From the NCBI RefSeq assembly GCF_900103665.1, contig NZ_FNGY01000007.1, positions 372,001 through 436,000 on the forward strand: 64,000 nt of DNA, read 5' to 3'. The notes beneath the pieces were generated by a model. The model worked only from the letters and a program-made list of their open reading frames with translations, ran no database searches and was not told where the DNA came from. Shown here piece by piece: positions 17,419-26,519 of the stretch (its first letter is position 1; each line of letters opens with the position of its first letter). The DNA is from Pedobacter steynii. Its GTDB lineage: Bacteria > Bacteroidota > Bacteroidia > Sphingobacteriales > Sphingobacteriaceae. Both the position numbers and the translations under genes were made by a program.

Positions 17419-18108
17419 TTACCACCAGAATCCCTGTACTTTTACCGCGGCATCAAAATCTGGCAAGCTCCGGATTTTTTGTTTCAGCCCTACTACCATA
17501 GGTACATTTCCGGCAATATATATGGCATTGCTTCCCCATTGCTGCTCTTTTAGCCAGTTATGCAGGTTATCAATGTTATTGCTCAGCTTTGGAGGAATCG
17601 CTTCAAGCAAAGTATCAAAATAACTGGTAAATTCTGCGCGGTGATTCTCTTCTTTGATCACCAATGCCCCGGCTACATTTCCTTTTCCCACCAATTGCTC
17701 TAAAGCGAGGAAATGCCCTACACAGGAGCTATCGCCAAGACATAGGATCTGCTTACCATCTACAGGTTTTGCATTGGTCCCTCCTATTCCGAGGTAACAG
17801 ATCTGATCACCTTTACGCAATTGAGCAACCCATTTACTGCCATCTCCATCATGGGAAGCATCAATATAAAGTGTACAGGTTTGCGTTTCTGCATCCCAGC
17901 TTGCAGGGGTATAGTCCCGGTACACGTACTCTGCTACCTTCGTTTTCATATGTTGTACGGAAGTCCATTTATCCATATCTACTCCCGGAAGGTGCAGGTC
18001 TACCTCATAAAAAGTAGAAGGATTCCAGCTTCTGACTTCCAGAACAATCCCCTTTTTACCCAATTGTCGTTCGATTAATTGCAGCGCTTTCTTTTTCAGC
18101 ATATTCAT
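17419..18108 (-). CDS. Siderophore-interacting protein (FAD-binding, ViuB-like)
   Basis: A 229-residue flavoprotein of the SIP family. The FAD-binding barrel contains YVYRDYTPASWDAETQTCTLYID, matching the RxYT(P/V) signature that grips FAD, followed by the typical 'GDGSKWVAQLRKGDQI' segment; the C-terminal half (QILCLGDSSCVGHFLALEQL; AIYIAGNVPMVVGLKQKIR) is the NAD(P)H domain. Members reduce ferric siderophores in the cytoplasm to release iron. The chain is somewhat shorter than typical SIPs (about 250). An AraC regulator gene sits 84 bp upstream on the same strand, probably its regulator. Confidence 0.8.
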   Translation of the reverse strand: MNMLKKKALQLIERQLGKKGIVLEVRSWNPSTFYEVDLHLPGVDMDKWTSVQHMKTKVAEYVYRDYTPASWDAETQTCTLYIDASHDGDGSKWVAQLRKGDQICYLGIGGTNAKPVDGKQILCLGDSSCVGHFLALEQLVGKGNVAGALVIKEENHRAEFTSYFDTLLEAIPPKLSNNIDNLHNWLKEQQWGSNAIYIAGNVPMVVGLKQKIRSLPDFDAAVKVQGFWW

Positions 18109-18192
18109 ACCCGTATCATTTTATAATCCATTACAAAACAACAGCAAAAAGAAAGCAACAACAATGCAGGATCAAGGGTAACTATTGGACGA

Positions 18193-19041
18193 TTAGCGGT
18201 AACTCTTTCTAAACTTCCCTGCAGAACCTCCGGCAACCTTGGTAAACAACCTCGAAAAATAGGTATGATCGGCAAAGCCCAGAGAGAAAGCTATCTCTTT
18301 CAGGCTAAGGTCGGTATGGTACAACAACCGTTTTGCTTCCAATATAATTTCATGATGAATCCAGTAGCTCACCGGAAATCCGGTATTGGACTTTACCACT
18401 TCGTTGAGGTAAGTGAGGGAGATATTCAGTTTAGCCGCATATTCAGCAGGCCCTTTTACGGTTTTAAAATCCTGGAGCAACAACGTTCTGAACTGCCGGG
18501 TTAACTGTACCGGCCTTGTATTTAAAGCTTCACTTTTGGGCTTACTCAGCAGGTAAGCTTCAGTGGTCATCCCAATATAGGAAGAAAGCAGGGAATGAAC
18601 GATCTGTTTACTCAATGGCTGATTCATATCCAGGAATCTTTCATGAACCAGCTGAATACACTGCTTAAATTTAGCCTCCGCAACCGGGTCCAGCATCAGC
18701 GCCTCCTGCTCCAAAATCACATGTTCCAGAATCTGACGGTATTCATCCGCAACCAGCAGTGTTTCCACCGCAAGAAACCAACCAGAGGAACGTTCTGTGT
18801 TCAGGATATGGTGTACCTGCCCGGGAATAATATATAATAACGCAGAACCCTTCACATCAATGGTCTTAAAATCGAGCATCACCTGCGTATCCCCTTCTTC
18901 CTGAAAAATGAAAATATAATGATCATCCCGATGTGCCCCAAGCAGGGTTGCCCGGTTCTTGTCGATACTTTGGAAATAAAGCATTTCCAGACCTATGCCA
19001 TTGCGTTCGGCCATTTTATGTACAGGAATATGTTGTTTCAT
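18193..19041 (-). CDS. AraC family transcriptional regulator
   Basis: A 282-residue regulator with an N-terminal cupin-like sensing domain (HRDDHYIFIFQEEGDTQVMLDF and LLYIIPGQVHHILN) and a C-terminal AraC HTH: AEYAAKLNISLTYLNEVVKSNTGFPVSYWI, then LYHTDLSLKEIAFSLGFADHTYFSRLFTK. The 'LSLKEIAFSLGFADHTYFSRLFK' segment is the conserved second helix-turn-helix. Genes of this type often regulate a linked gene; the downstream SIP gene is the natural candidate. The ligand is unknown. Confidence 0.88.
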   Translation of the reverse strand: MKQHIPVHKMAERNGIGLEMLYFQSIDKNRATLLGAHRDDHYIFIFQEEGDTQVMLDFKTIDVKGSALLYIIPGQVHHILNTERSSGWFLAVETLLVADEYRQILEHVILEQEALMLDPVAEAKFKQCIQLVHERFLDMNQPLSKQIVHSLLSSYIGMTTEAYLLSKPKSEALNTRPVQLTRQFRTLLLQDFKTVKGPAEYAAKLNISLTYLNEVVKSNTGFPVSYWIHHEIILEAKRLLYHTDLSLKEIAFSLGFADHTYFSRLFTKVAGGSAGKFRKSYR

Positions 19042-19080
19042 TTGTATGCTGTTAAATTCAAATATTCTGAGAAAAGACGA

Positions 19081-20556
19081 TTAAGGAAGCAAAGAAGCAA
19101 TGATCTGGATTCCCCGTTCCAGTTCTGCTTCGTCCAGGGCCGCATAGCCCAGACGTAAGGCATTTAAAGGTTTCCCATTGAAAGAAAACCTTTCCGTGGA
19201 AATCACCTGAACACCATGTTCCAGCAGGAGCTCTGAAAAAGCAATGGTATCAACCGGCTGTTTAAACCTTAACCAGAAGGCCAGTCCACCTTCAGGAAGT
19301 TGATAATCTGCTTTTTCCTTCAGGTACTGATCCAGGTATTTACTCATCAGGGACCTTCTATCGCGATAGATGCCCAATGCCCGTTTCGCATGTTTATTGA
19401 CAATCCCTTCCTCCATTAATTCTGCCACTGCATTTTCCATTACCGGATCTCCCTGACGGTCGATGGTCATCCTTAATGCCGCGAGGGAATCAATAAATGA
19501 GGCAGGACCAGCCACATAGCCCACCCTTACCGCCGGAGCGATGAGTTTACTCAGGGAGCTGATATAGATCACATTTTCTGCCTGGTCATAACTCGCAAGC
19601 GGCAGTAAACTTCTCAGCCCAAAGTGGTAATCATGGTCATAATCGTCTTCTACAATGGCAAATCCATATTGATTGGAAAGTGCTAACAATTGTAACCTCC
19701 GGTCGGCCTTCATACTTACTGTAGTCGGAAACTGATGATGTGGAGTTACATAAACCGCCTTCAGCTGACCTTTCCTGCACAGTTGCTCCAGTTCCGCAAT
19801 GCGAATGCCCTGTTCATCAATCTCCACAGCCTCAATGCTGGCTCCCGCATGTTTAAATGCTTCAAAAGCAGGCCGGTATCCAGGTGTTTCCATCGCCACT
19901 ACATCACCGGGTTTGATCAGAATCTGGGCGGTAAGATACAGCGCCATCTGGCTGCCCCGGGTAATGCAGATCTGCCCGATACCGAAACTCAAACCACGGT
20001 CCATGGTCAGCATGGTAGAAATGGCCGTCCGCAGCCGCTCTTCCCCTCTTTCATTGGCATATCCCAACATTCTCCACCTTGCTTTTTGCTGAAAGATCCG
20101 CTTATATGCACGTGCGAGTTCATCCAGGGGGGCCAGTTTCACATCAGGTAATCCATCATTAAAAACGATTAAAGGAACAGCTGAATTTACGCTTGCCGGC
20201 ATTCCGGAGCCAAATGCGGTAAAGGAAAAATTCTTTACCGAAGAGATGCTCTCTTCATTTCTTTGCCTGCGCCGTTCTTTTTGCTTTGGCAGTTTTTCTG
20301 AGACAAAGGTTCCCTTTTTATAAGCTGTTTCCAACCAGCCCTCTGCCATCAGTTCTTCATAAGCCAGCACCACGGTTTTACGGTTTACGCCAATGTCGGC
20401 AGCCAGAATTCTGCTGCCCGGCAAAGACATTCCCGGTTTTAGCCGCCCTTTTTTGATCTCTCCGATAATCCCGTCGGCAATCTGCTGGAATACAGACTTA
20501 TGACTCCCTAATTCGATGTTCAGTATGGTTTTCCAAGGTCTCAGCATCTGGCCCAT
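19081..20556 (-). CDS. MocR-type regulator (GntR HTH plus aminotransferase domain)
   Basis: About 491 residues. An N-terminal GntR winged helix (SVFQQIADGIIGEIKKGRLKPGMSLPGSRILAADIGVNRKTVVLAYEELMAEGWL) is joined by a linker to a fold-type I aminotransferase domain: ITRGSQMALYLTAQ, VYVTPHHQFPT, VEDDYDHDYHFG and ISSLSKLIAPAVRVGYV with the PLP-binding lysine. MocR proteins sense PLP, sometimes with an amino acid or GABA as co-ligand. An upstream GTG/ATG-rich extension to 20631 would place the start before the -7 element at 20591-20598, so ATG 20556 is chosen. Divergent from a cupin/DapA-like pair, which it probably controls through direct repeats next to its own start. Confidence 0.88.
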   Translation of the reverse strand: MGQMLRPWKTILNIELGSHKSVFQQIADGIIGEIKKGRLKPGMSLPGSRILAADIGVNRKTVVLAYEELMAEGWLETAYKKGTFVSEKLPKQKERRRQRNEESISSVKNFSFTAFGSGMPASVNSAVPLIVFNDGLPDVKLAPLDELARAYKRIFQQKARWRMLGYANERGEERLRTAISTMLTMDRGLSFGIGQICITRGSQMALYLTAQILIKPGDVVAMETPGYRPAFEAFKHAGASIEAVEIDEQGIRIAELEQLCRKGQLKAVYVTPHHQFPTTVSMKADRRLQLLALSNQYGFAIVEDDYDHDYHFGLRSLLPLASYDQAENVIYISSLSKLIAPAVRVGYVAGPASFIDSLAALRMTIDRQGDPVMENAVAELMEEGIVNKHAKRALGIYRDRRSLMSKYLDQYLKEKADYQLPEGGLAFWLRFKQPVDTIAFSELLLEHGVQVISTERFSFNGKPLNALRLGYAALDEAELERGIQIIASLLP

Positions 20557-20559
20557 TAG

Positions 20560-20630
20560 TTTTAGTAAAAACTGGATGATTTTAGTAAGCCAAAAATACA
20601 CAAAATTTGTCCTGTCAAAAGGAATTGACA
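20560..20630. promoter_or_regulatory. MocR operator repeats and divergent promoter region
   Basis: Two direct copies of TTTTAGTAA (20560-20568 and 20580-20588) are exactly 20 bp apart, the two-turn spacing usual for MocR/PdxR sites. The minus-strand -7 TATTTTTG (20591-20598) lies beside them. On the cupin side is a perfect inverted repeat TGTCAA-N6-TTGACA (20613-20630), which may be a second site for the divergent cupin promoter. Roles are inferred from position. Confidence 0.55.
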
Positions 20631-20665
20631 TTTAATAATTTTTCACCCGATTAAAATTCAATATC

Positions 20666-21136
20666 ATGAAAACAACAGCAGAAAAAACAGCACAACTCTC
20701 TTCAAAAGATTTCCACCAAACCTTTGCCCGTCCAAACTATGTAAGACCTGAGAAGTTCATACACCAAAATGTAGAACAGGCAGGGGTTCATAACCAGTTC
20801 TCTACAGAAAGAAAACACCCCGTATTTTTTGTAGACCTTCCCACCAGAAATGTAAGCATGACCATCGGCGGACTTTTACCGGGACAGCTGACCAACAAAC
20901 ACCGCCATACTTATGAAACCGTCTTATTTGTCATAGAAGGTAAAGGATATACCGAAATAGAAGGTGAAAAAATAGAATGGCAGGCAGGAGATGCGGTATA
21001 TATTCCGGTATGGGCATGGCACCGCCATCAAAACCTGAGTGATACCGAACCGGCAAAATACATCGCCTGTGAAAATGCTCCTCAGTTACAACACCTGGGT
21101 GTCGCATTAAGAGAAGAAGAAGGCAGAGACATTTAA
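20666..21136 (+). CDS. Cupin domain-containing protein
   Basis: A 156-residue single-cupin protein. Motif 1 reads LTNKHRHTYETVLFVIEGKGYTEIEG, with HxH and E metal ligands, and motif 2 is WQAGDAVYIPVWAWHRHQN with the last histidine. A metal-dependent dioxygenase, isomerase or binding role is possible. It lies 11 bp upstream of a dihydrodipicolinate-synthase-like gene and is divergent from a MocR regulator; the three probably act in one catabolic pathway, perhaps of an amino acid or sugar acid. The specific substrate cannot be seen. Confidence 0.8.
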   Translation: MKTTAEKTAQLSSKDFHQTFARPNYVRPEKFIHQNVEQAGVHNQFSTERKHPVFFVDLPTRNVSMTIGGLLPGQLTNKHRHTYETVLFVIEGKGYTEIEGEKIEWQAGDAVYIPVWAWHRHQNLSDTEPAKYIACENAPQLQHLGVALREEEGRDI

Positions 21137-21147
21137 TTCAAACTCCA

Positions 21148-22038
21148 ATGCACATGAATAACCCTACATTTAAAGGCATTATTGCCTACCCCATTACCCC
21201 CTTTAATACGCAGGAACAGGTAGATCTTCCCCTATTCAAAAAACTCGTAGAGCGTTTGGTTACTTCCGGCTCCCATGGCATTGCGCCTCTTGGCAGCACA
21301 GGGGTGATGCCCTACCTCAACGACGAGGAAAAGGAAGCCATCACTGAAGCTACCATCCAACAGGTAGCTGGAAGACTTCCTATAGTTACCGGAGTATCAA
21401 ACCTCACGACAGAAAGGACGATTTACCATGCTAAATTTGCAGAGAAAGCAGGAAGCACCGCAGTAATGATCATTCCGATGAGTTACTGGAAGCTAACAGA
21501 TAACGAGATTTTCAGTCATTATGAAGCAGTTGCGAAATCCATCTCTATTCCAATTATGGCCTATAACAACCCGGCTACAGGTGGAGTGGACATGTCCCCG
21601 ACCCTGCTGAAAAAGTTACTGGAAATTCCGAATGTCACGATGATCAAGGAAAGCTCCGGAGATTTGCAACGGATGCATACCCTCCGCAGAGATTTAGGAG
21701 AAGATGTGGCTTTCTTTAATGGCTCTAATCCGCTTGCCCTGGGTGCTTTTGCTGCAGGAGCCCTCGGTTGGTGCACCGCAGCGGCAAACCTGATTCCTGA
21801 GTTGAATACCGGTTTGTATGATGCCATTCAGAAGAACGACTTACATACTGCTCAAAACGTCTTTTATAAACAGCTTAATTTGTTAAAATATATGCTGACA
21901 AAGGGTCTTCCAAGAGCAATTAAATCAGGTCTGGAAATCCTTGGCGAAGATGGTGGCGAGCTGAGAGGCCCGCTAAAACCACTTAATAGTCAGGAGGTAA
22001 CGGAATTAGCTACCTTACTTAATACATTAAAAGCATAA
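21148..22038 (+). CDS. Dihydrodipicolinate synthase family aldolase
   Basis: A 296-residue TIM-barrel aldolase of the DapA/NAL family. The N-terminal IAYPITPFNTQEQVDLPLFKKLVERLVTSGSHGIAPLGSTG carries the GSTG pyruvate-binding loop, IMAYNNPATGGVDMSP supplies the active tyrosine, and TMIKESSGDLQRMHTLR the Schiff-base lysine. These confirm catalytic competence as a pyruvate-type lyase, but sequence alone does not separate lysine biosynthesis from catabolic aldolases. Pairing with a cupin and a MocR regulator favours catabolism. A second ATG at 21154 (MNNPTF) is an equally good start. Confidence 0.82.
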   Translation: MHMNNPTFKGIIAYPITPFNTQEQVDLPLFKKLVERLVTSGSHGIAPLGSTGVMPYLNDEEKEAITEATIQQVAGRLPIVTGVSNLTTERTIYHAKFAEKAGSTAVMIIPMSYWKLTDNEIFSHYEAVAKSISIPIMAYNNPATGGVDMSPTLLKKLLEIPNVTMIKESSGDLQRMHTLRRDLGEDVAFFNGSNPLALGAFAAGALGWCTAAANLIPELNTGLYDAIQKNDLHTAQNVFYKQLNLLKYMLTKGLPRAIKSGLEILGEDGGELRGPLKPLNSQEVTELATLLNTLKA

Positions 22039-22046
22039 CGCCAACG

Positions 22047-22082
22047 ATTCTTAACCCGGATAGTCCTACCTGGGTTAAGAAT
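22047..22082 (+). terminator. Hairpin terminator after the aldolase gene
   Basis: An 11-bp stem ATTCTTAACCC (22047-22057) pairs with GGGTTAAGAAT (22072-22082), 14-bp loop, just after the stop at 22038. The downstream T-run is weak, so it may be an attenuator or an RNA-end hairpin rather than a strong terminator. The rest of the gap to 22190 has no gene. Confidence 0.6.
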
Positions 22083-22189
22083 TTCGATCAGGGGGAATAC
22101 TGCCCTCATTTTCCATTAAAATCAGCTACAGAAAAGCAATACCGGGAAACTGGAATTTGTAATCGAAAAACCGGAATTCTCAAATCAGC

Positions 22190-22405
22190 TTAAGCGGGAT
22201 CATCTTTTTTGCTTACATGATCTGCAAGCTCATAACCACCCGATTCTCCTTTATCGTCCAGAAACAGCAATACAATCAGGGAAATGATTGGAATCAGAAA
22301 GGAAATAAAAAACCAGAAAAAGAAGTTTCTACCCATGCTTTTCGCAAGAATCCCAGCCACTGTCTGTGGAATCAACAACACACATATTAAGAGTAATTCG
22401 GGCAT
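22190..22405 (-). CDS. Small two-helix membrane protein
   Basis: A 71-residue protein of unknown function. Two hydrophobic helices (about 3-21 and 28-47, FFFWFFISFLIPIISLIVLLF) with a short positive loop, then a polar tail (DDKGESGGYELADHVSKKD). This layout resembles the many small Bacteroidota 'PLDc_N-like' or SdpI-like membrane proteins, but no match is certain. It is on the same strand as, and 67 bp downstream of, the exported NTF2-like gene and could be the last gene of the ABC-permease operon. Confidence 0.55.
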   Translation of the reverse strand: MPELLLICVLLIPQTVAGILAKSMGRNFFFWFFISFLIPIISLIVLLFLDDKGESGGYELADHVSKKDDPA

Positions 22406-22472
22406 ATTTGAAACACATTATTACAAGAAATTACGTGTTTCAAATATAACAATTAGCCGCTAAAAGGTACAA

Positions 22473-22961
22473 CTAATGATCATAACTGATTACCCTTGTC
22501 ATTTTCCATGCACCGTTTTTCAGTTCCCAGACCTGAACAAACTTAAAAATACCGATCTCTTCTTTGCCATTCTCCACATGGGTAAACTGATGAACCCCTA
22601 CTTCTATCGCTCCAAAATCCTTAAGCGGATACACCTCGATACTCCCGACCAGGGTTCTTTTTAGCGGAGAAGCAGCGTTGCTGGCAAACATTTTTTTAAA
22701 GCTTTCCATCGTTTGCTGGTAATTGGTCACCTTCCCGCCATCGTTGTAAAACTCTACGTTCTCTGCAAAAACATGGCTCAATGTTTTCAAATCCCGGGCA
22801 TTAAAGGCATCAAAACAAACACTGTCCATATGTGCAATTGTCCGGTACAGTTCAGCATCTTTCATCACATAAGCTTTTCCCTGAGCTTTCAGACCGGAAC
22901 TAAAAATAAGACTGAGCAATATAGTTGTTGCTATAAAAAAAGGAATGGAGGTTCTTTTCAT
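22473..22961 (-). CDS. Exported NTF2-like protein (DUF4440)
   Basis: A 162-residue protein with a signal peptide (MKRTSIPFFIATTILLSLIFSSGLKAQ) and an NTF2-like domain: AHMDSVCFDAFNARDLKTLSHVFAENVEFYNDGGKVTNYQQTMESFKKMF and the strands GSIEVYPLKDFGAIEVGVHQF, ending KNGAWKMTRVISYDH. It matches the DUF4440 group of periplasmic or cytoplasmic small barrels. It follows the serine hydrolase gene by 11 bp and so probably belongs to the sigma-54-controlled operon that begins with the ABC permease. Ligand unknown. Confidence 0.78.
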   Translation of the reverse strand: MKRTSIPFFIATTILLSLIFSSGLKAQGKAYVMKDAELYRTIAHMDSVCFDAFNARDLKTLSHVFAENVEFYNDGGKVTNYQQTMESFKKMFASNAASPLKRTLVGSIEVYPLKDFGAIEVGVHQFTHVENGKEEIGIFKFVQVWELKNGAWKMTRVISYDH

Positions 22962-22972
22962 GGTTTGTTGGT

Positions 22973-24055
22973 TTAGGGTTGTTTCATTTCTATATCAATA
23001 ATTTTCTGGCCTTTCTCTTTCAGGTATTCCCGGATAATGCCCACATAGGTCTTTGTGCCATTGTCTGAATTCGTAAAAATGATCAGCGCATCTTTTGATT
23101 TTGGCAATGCGATGGCAATCGTTCTTGCTCCGGGATCAGATCCTCCATGAGAGAGTCCATAAGCTCCCGCCCCAAGCTGTTCATAGATCACCCAGCCCAA
23201 AGCCATCAGATTGTCGGCTTTGATCTTTACCTGAGGAACCATCATTTGATCAAAGGTTTTGAGCGATAATAATTTGCCATTCATCAAAGCCGTTAAGAAA
23301 GCAGCGTAGTCTTTTATCGTGATCGTCATCAGATCTGCTGCATTCGCATGTTTATTCCGGTTGATCTCCAGTATCTTCCCATTTTCATCGTGAGGAACTG
23401 CAAATCTGGACTCATCAACACCGGTATTCCAGGTAAAATGGCTATCGGACATACCTAATGGTTTAAAAATCAAGTCCTCAACCAGCTTTTCATAAGATTG
23501 TTTAAACTTACTTTCTAAAGCACGTCGCAGGTACTCCATGCCTTCTCCGGAATATTGATATTTGGTACCCGGTTCAAATTCAAAGGCCAGTTTTCCTGAT
23601 TTAAGATTGCTGCGCCAGTTAGGAAAACCAGTCTGATGACTCAGGATGTGTCTCGTGCTGAGCTTTCTACTTCTTGGATCATCCTTTACATCGGGGTCAG
23701 TCCAATACTTATAAAGTGGTTCATCCAGATCCCATTTCCCCTGTTCCACCAGTTTTAAAGTCAGCACTGCCGTAACCGTCTTCGTAATGGAGGCTACATT
23801 ATAAATCGAATTGTACGGCGCCGGAACACCCTTCTTAAGTTCGCCATAAACATTGATCTCTTTCAATACGCCATCTCTGATCATCCCGATCGCCACACTG
23901 GGAATTTTATTCGCTTTCATCCAGGAGGCAATAGCGGCACTATTCTCTTTAATTGGAATATCAGCCGTATCTTTTTCACTTTGACCTAAGGCCAGCGTGC
24001 AACACAGTAAGCTCATCAGCAGACCGGACAACATTAATTTAAGTAAGTTCATCAT
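22973..24055 (-). CDS. Serine hydrolase, beta-lactamase class C type
   Basis: A 360-residue exported protein (signal peptide to about residue 24, LALGQ). The S-x-x-K motif is SITK (residues 89-92) in NVASITKTVTAVLTLKLVEQGKWDLDEP, the second motif is a YSG variant in TKYQYSGEGMEYL, and a C-terminal GLSHGGSDPG replaces the KTG-type triad, as in the esterase/peptidase members of this superfamily. It is likely an esterase or D-amino-peptidase rather than a true beta-lactamase. The start codon overlaps the stop of the ABC-permease gene, so the two are translationally coupled. Confidence 0.82.
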   Translation of the reverse strand: MMNLLKLMLSGLLMSLLCCTLALGQSEKDTADIPIKENSAAIASWMKANKIPSVAIGMIRDGVLKEINVYGELKKGVPAPYNSIYNVASITKTVTAVLTLKLVEQGKWDLDEPLYKYWTDPDVKDDPRSRKLSTRHILSHQTGFPNWRSNLKSGKLAFEFEPGTKYQYSGEGMEYLRRALESKFKQSYEKLVEDLIFKPLGMSDSHFTWNTGVDESRFAVPHDENGKILEINRNKHANAADLMTITIKDYAAFLTALMNGKLLSLKTFDQMMVPQVKIKADNLMALGWVIYEQLGAGAYGLSHGGSDPGARTIAIALPKSKDALIIFTNSDNGTKTYVGIIREYLKEKGQKIIDIEMKQP

Positions 24056-26427
24056 TATTCTGCTTTAAGACATTTAACAGGATCTGCAGCCGCTGCTTTT
24101 ATAGATTGGATCGCTACTGTAAGCCAGGAGATCAATAATGCGAGAAGACCGGCAGCAACAAAATACCAGATTTGTAATTCTATTCTGTAGGCAAAGGTAT
24201 TTAACCAATACTTCGTCATGATATAACTTACAGGAAGCGCAATCAGGATTGCCCCGATGACCGGTTTCGTGAAATCTTTTGATAAAATGACCACAAGGCT
24301 CAGTTCCGAGGCACCCAATACCTTTCTGATGCCGATCTCTTTGAGCCTTCTCTCCGCGGTAAAGGTAGCCAGTCCGAATAACCCCAGACAAGAGATGAGC
24401 ACTGCCAATGCAGAAAAATAGCGGGACAGTATAGCCACCCTTTGCTCCGATACATATTGTGCCTGGAAATCCTGATCCAGGAATCTATAGTCCAGTACAA
24501 AACCTGGATTAAAGTTTTTGTAGAGTTGCTGGAGATCTGCCACCGTCTGCTTTTCAGCTCCCGATTTGATCTTGATCATGACCCTGGTTAATTCATTCGC
24601 TTCAAACCTGAAGAACATCGGTTTCACTTCCTTATGCAGGGACTCAAAATTAAAGTCCTTTACCACACCAATAATCTGATAATCTTTACCCCAGAGGCCA
24701 AAGATTTTACCGACCGGATTTTTCAGTCCCATTACTTTTATCCCCGCTTCATTAATCAGCACTTTAGCGCTATCTGATCCATATTGATCTGAAAAACTAC
24801 GGCCATCAGCCATTGTCATCCCCAGTGTTTCAATTAAACCACTTCCTATTCTTCCTTTTTGAAACTTCACCTGTTCTTTTGGATTACGGCCTTCCCACTG
24901 GAAATCACCTGTAGTAGCACTCAGGTCGCCCAGAAAATTCCGGTCCATTCCTCCCGCATGCAATACACCGGGAATCTTTTTAACTTCCGACAAAAAGGAA
25001 TTTATATTTCCTTTTACCCGCCCTTCCGTTTCAAAATACAATACATTGTCCTTTTTAAACCCGGGACTTTTGGTTTGTACAAATTCGATTTGTTTATAGA
25101 CCACAAAAACCGATACAATCAGGATCACAGAAAGCGTAAACTGAAAGACCACCAGGCCTCTTCTGGTCCACAATTCGCTCAGGGTATTGCCCAATTTCCC
25201 CTTTAAAGCAGCTGCCGGATTAAATCCGGAAAGATATAGCGCGGGATAACTGCCGGATAGCAAACCTGTAAATAAGGCGATCCCCAAAAAGGTCAGTACC
25301 ATGTCGAGGCTAAAATTTAAAGCCAGGTGTTTATCCGTAATCGCATTAAACTGAGGAAGAAAAAGTTCTACACCCAATAAGGCCAGGAATAAAGCCAGAA
25401 AGGTCAGCAGCACCGATTCCGACATATACTGCAGAATCAGCGATTTTCTGCTTGCGCCCATCACTTTCTTAATGCCCACTTCTTTCATCCTTCTCGAAGC
25501 TTTAGCCGTAGATAAGTTCATGAAATTGATACAGGCAATCACGAGGATGAAAACGGCAATTAAAGAGAACAATTGCACATAATCAATTCTTCCCCCCGTC
25601 ATTACCCCATTTTCATATTTACCGTACAGGTAACCATCAGCATAGGGTCTGATAAATAGCTTCCGGAAATTTTGCCCCTTTCCAACCATGTAATCTTTAA
25701 TTTTTTTCGAAAACTCGTCAGGATCTGTACCGTCTTTCAGCACGACAAAGGTATTGGGTCCGTGATTACCCCATTTTACATAGTTGGAATTCGCCATCAG
25801 GACCTCCAGCGGGACCAGGTAATCAAAATGATCTGAAGAATGATCAGGCACATTTTTGAAGACACCGGAGATCAATGCATGATTTTCTCCTTTTAACTCT
25901 GAATTTGCCCAAAGAATTTCCCTGCCAACCACATCTGTAGTCTGAAATAACTTCTTTGCCAGCTCTTCCGAAATGACAATGTTATTTTTTTCCCTCAGTA
26001 CCTGGTCGATATTTCCTGCGATCAGCGGGTAGGAAAAGGCTTTCAAAAAATCCGGGCTGACGAATTTACCTGCCGCCTTTATCCCTCTGCCATTCGCTAT
26101 ATATACCTTACTGGCTTCCAGCCAATAAGTGGGCGTAGTGGTTACCGCCATCGTTACTTCAGGCATTTCCTTCGCCAATGACTCGGCAAGTAAACCTGAA
26201 GTCCCATCGCCGGTATTGATTCCGTCTTCCGTCGTTTCATTTTCCATCACCTGGAAAAGCCTGCCGCTGTTGGCGTGAAACTTATCCATCGCCAATTCAT
26301 CTGCGACCCAAAGGTAAATCATCAGGGCGCAGCAAAGGCCTGCTGAAAGCCCAAACAAATTGATTAAGAATGAACTCTTATATCTTTTGAAATTCCGGTA
26401 AATCAATAACAGGTGATGTTGAAACAT
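24055..26427 (-). CDS. MacB/FtsX-type ABC transporter permease
   Basis: About 790 residues. Two repeats, each with a MacB periplasmic core (for example NSGRLFQVMENETTEDG and the later WEGRNPKEQVKFQKGRIG) and an FtsX three-helix module (FMNLSTAKASRRMKEVGIKKVMGASRKSLILQYMSES and ERRLKEIGIRKVLGASELSLVVILSKDF). This is the tandem permease that Bacteroidota use for drug, lipid or signal export; the ATPase is not encoded next to it. The GTG at 26463 lies within the sigma-54 promoter, so ATG 26427 is the true start. First gene of an operon with the serine hydrolase and an NTF2-like protein. Confidence 0.88.
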   Translation of the reverse strand: MFQHHLLLIYRNFKRYKSSFLINLFGLSAGLCCALMIYLWVADELAMDKFHANSGRLFQVMENETTEDGINTGDGTSGLLAESLAKEMPEVTMAVTTTPTYWLEASKVYIANGRGIKAAGKFVSPDFLKAFSYPLIAGNIDQVLREKNNIVISEELAKKLFQTTDVVGREILWANSELKGENHALISGVFKNVPDHSSDHFDYLVPLEVLMANSNYVKWGNHGPNTFVVLKDGTDPDEFSKKIKDYMVGKGQNFRKLFIRPYADGYLYGKYENGVMTGGRIDYVQLFSLIAVFILVIACINFMNLSTAKASRRMKEVGIKKVMGASRKSLILQYMSESVLLTFLALFLALLGVELFLPQFNAITDKHLALNFSLDMVLTFLGIALFTGLLSGSYPALYLSGFNPAAALKGKLGNTLSELWTRRGLVVFQFTLSVILIVSVFVVYKQIEFVQTKSPGFKKDNVLYFETEGRVKGNINSFLSEVKKIPGVLHAGGMDRNFLGDLSATTGDFQWEGRNPKEQVKFQKGRIGSGLIETLGMTMADGRSFSDQYGSDSAKVLINEAGIKVMGLKNPVGKIFGLWGKDYQIIGVVKDFNFESLHKEVKPMFFRFEANELTRVMIKIKSGAEKQTVADLQQLYKNFNPGFVLDYRFLDQDFQAQYVSEQRVAILSRYFSALAVLISCLGLFGLATFTAERRLKEIGIRKVLGASELSLVVILSKDFTKPVIGAILIALPVSYIMTKYWLNTFAYRIELQIWYFVAAGLLALLISWLTVAIQSIKAAAADPVKCLKAE

Positions 26428-26453
26428 AATGATCCTTATTTTTATTCCTCCAA

Positions 26454-26469
26454 TGCCAATCACATGCCA
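26454..26469 (-). promoter_or_regulatory. Sigma-54 (RpoN) promoter
   Basis: On the minus strand TGGCATGTGATTGGCA keeps the GG at -24 and the GC at -12 in the exact 12-bp spacing of the consensus TGGCACG-N4-TTGCA, with one change in the -12 half. The predicted start point is about 12 bp downstream, leaving about 20 nt before the ATG at 26427. Confidence 0.8.
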
Positions 26470-26519
26470 CAGCTAAAAACCTGCATCACGGTCATAGAAA
26501 AGCACTTTTCAAATAGAGG

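Noticed and set aside
22973..24055. True class C beta-lactamase (resistance gene)
   Set aside because: SxxK is present, but the second motif is YSG rather than YxN and the third is HGG, as in esterases/peptidases of the superfamily. Resistance cannot be claimed.
26428..26463. GTG start at 26463 for the FtsX-type permease
   Set aside because: It lies inside the sigma-54 promoter, upstream of the predicted transcription start. ATG 26427 gives the usual MFQHHLLLIYRNF beginning.
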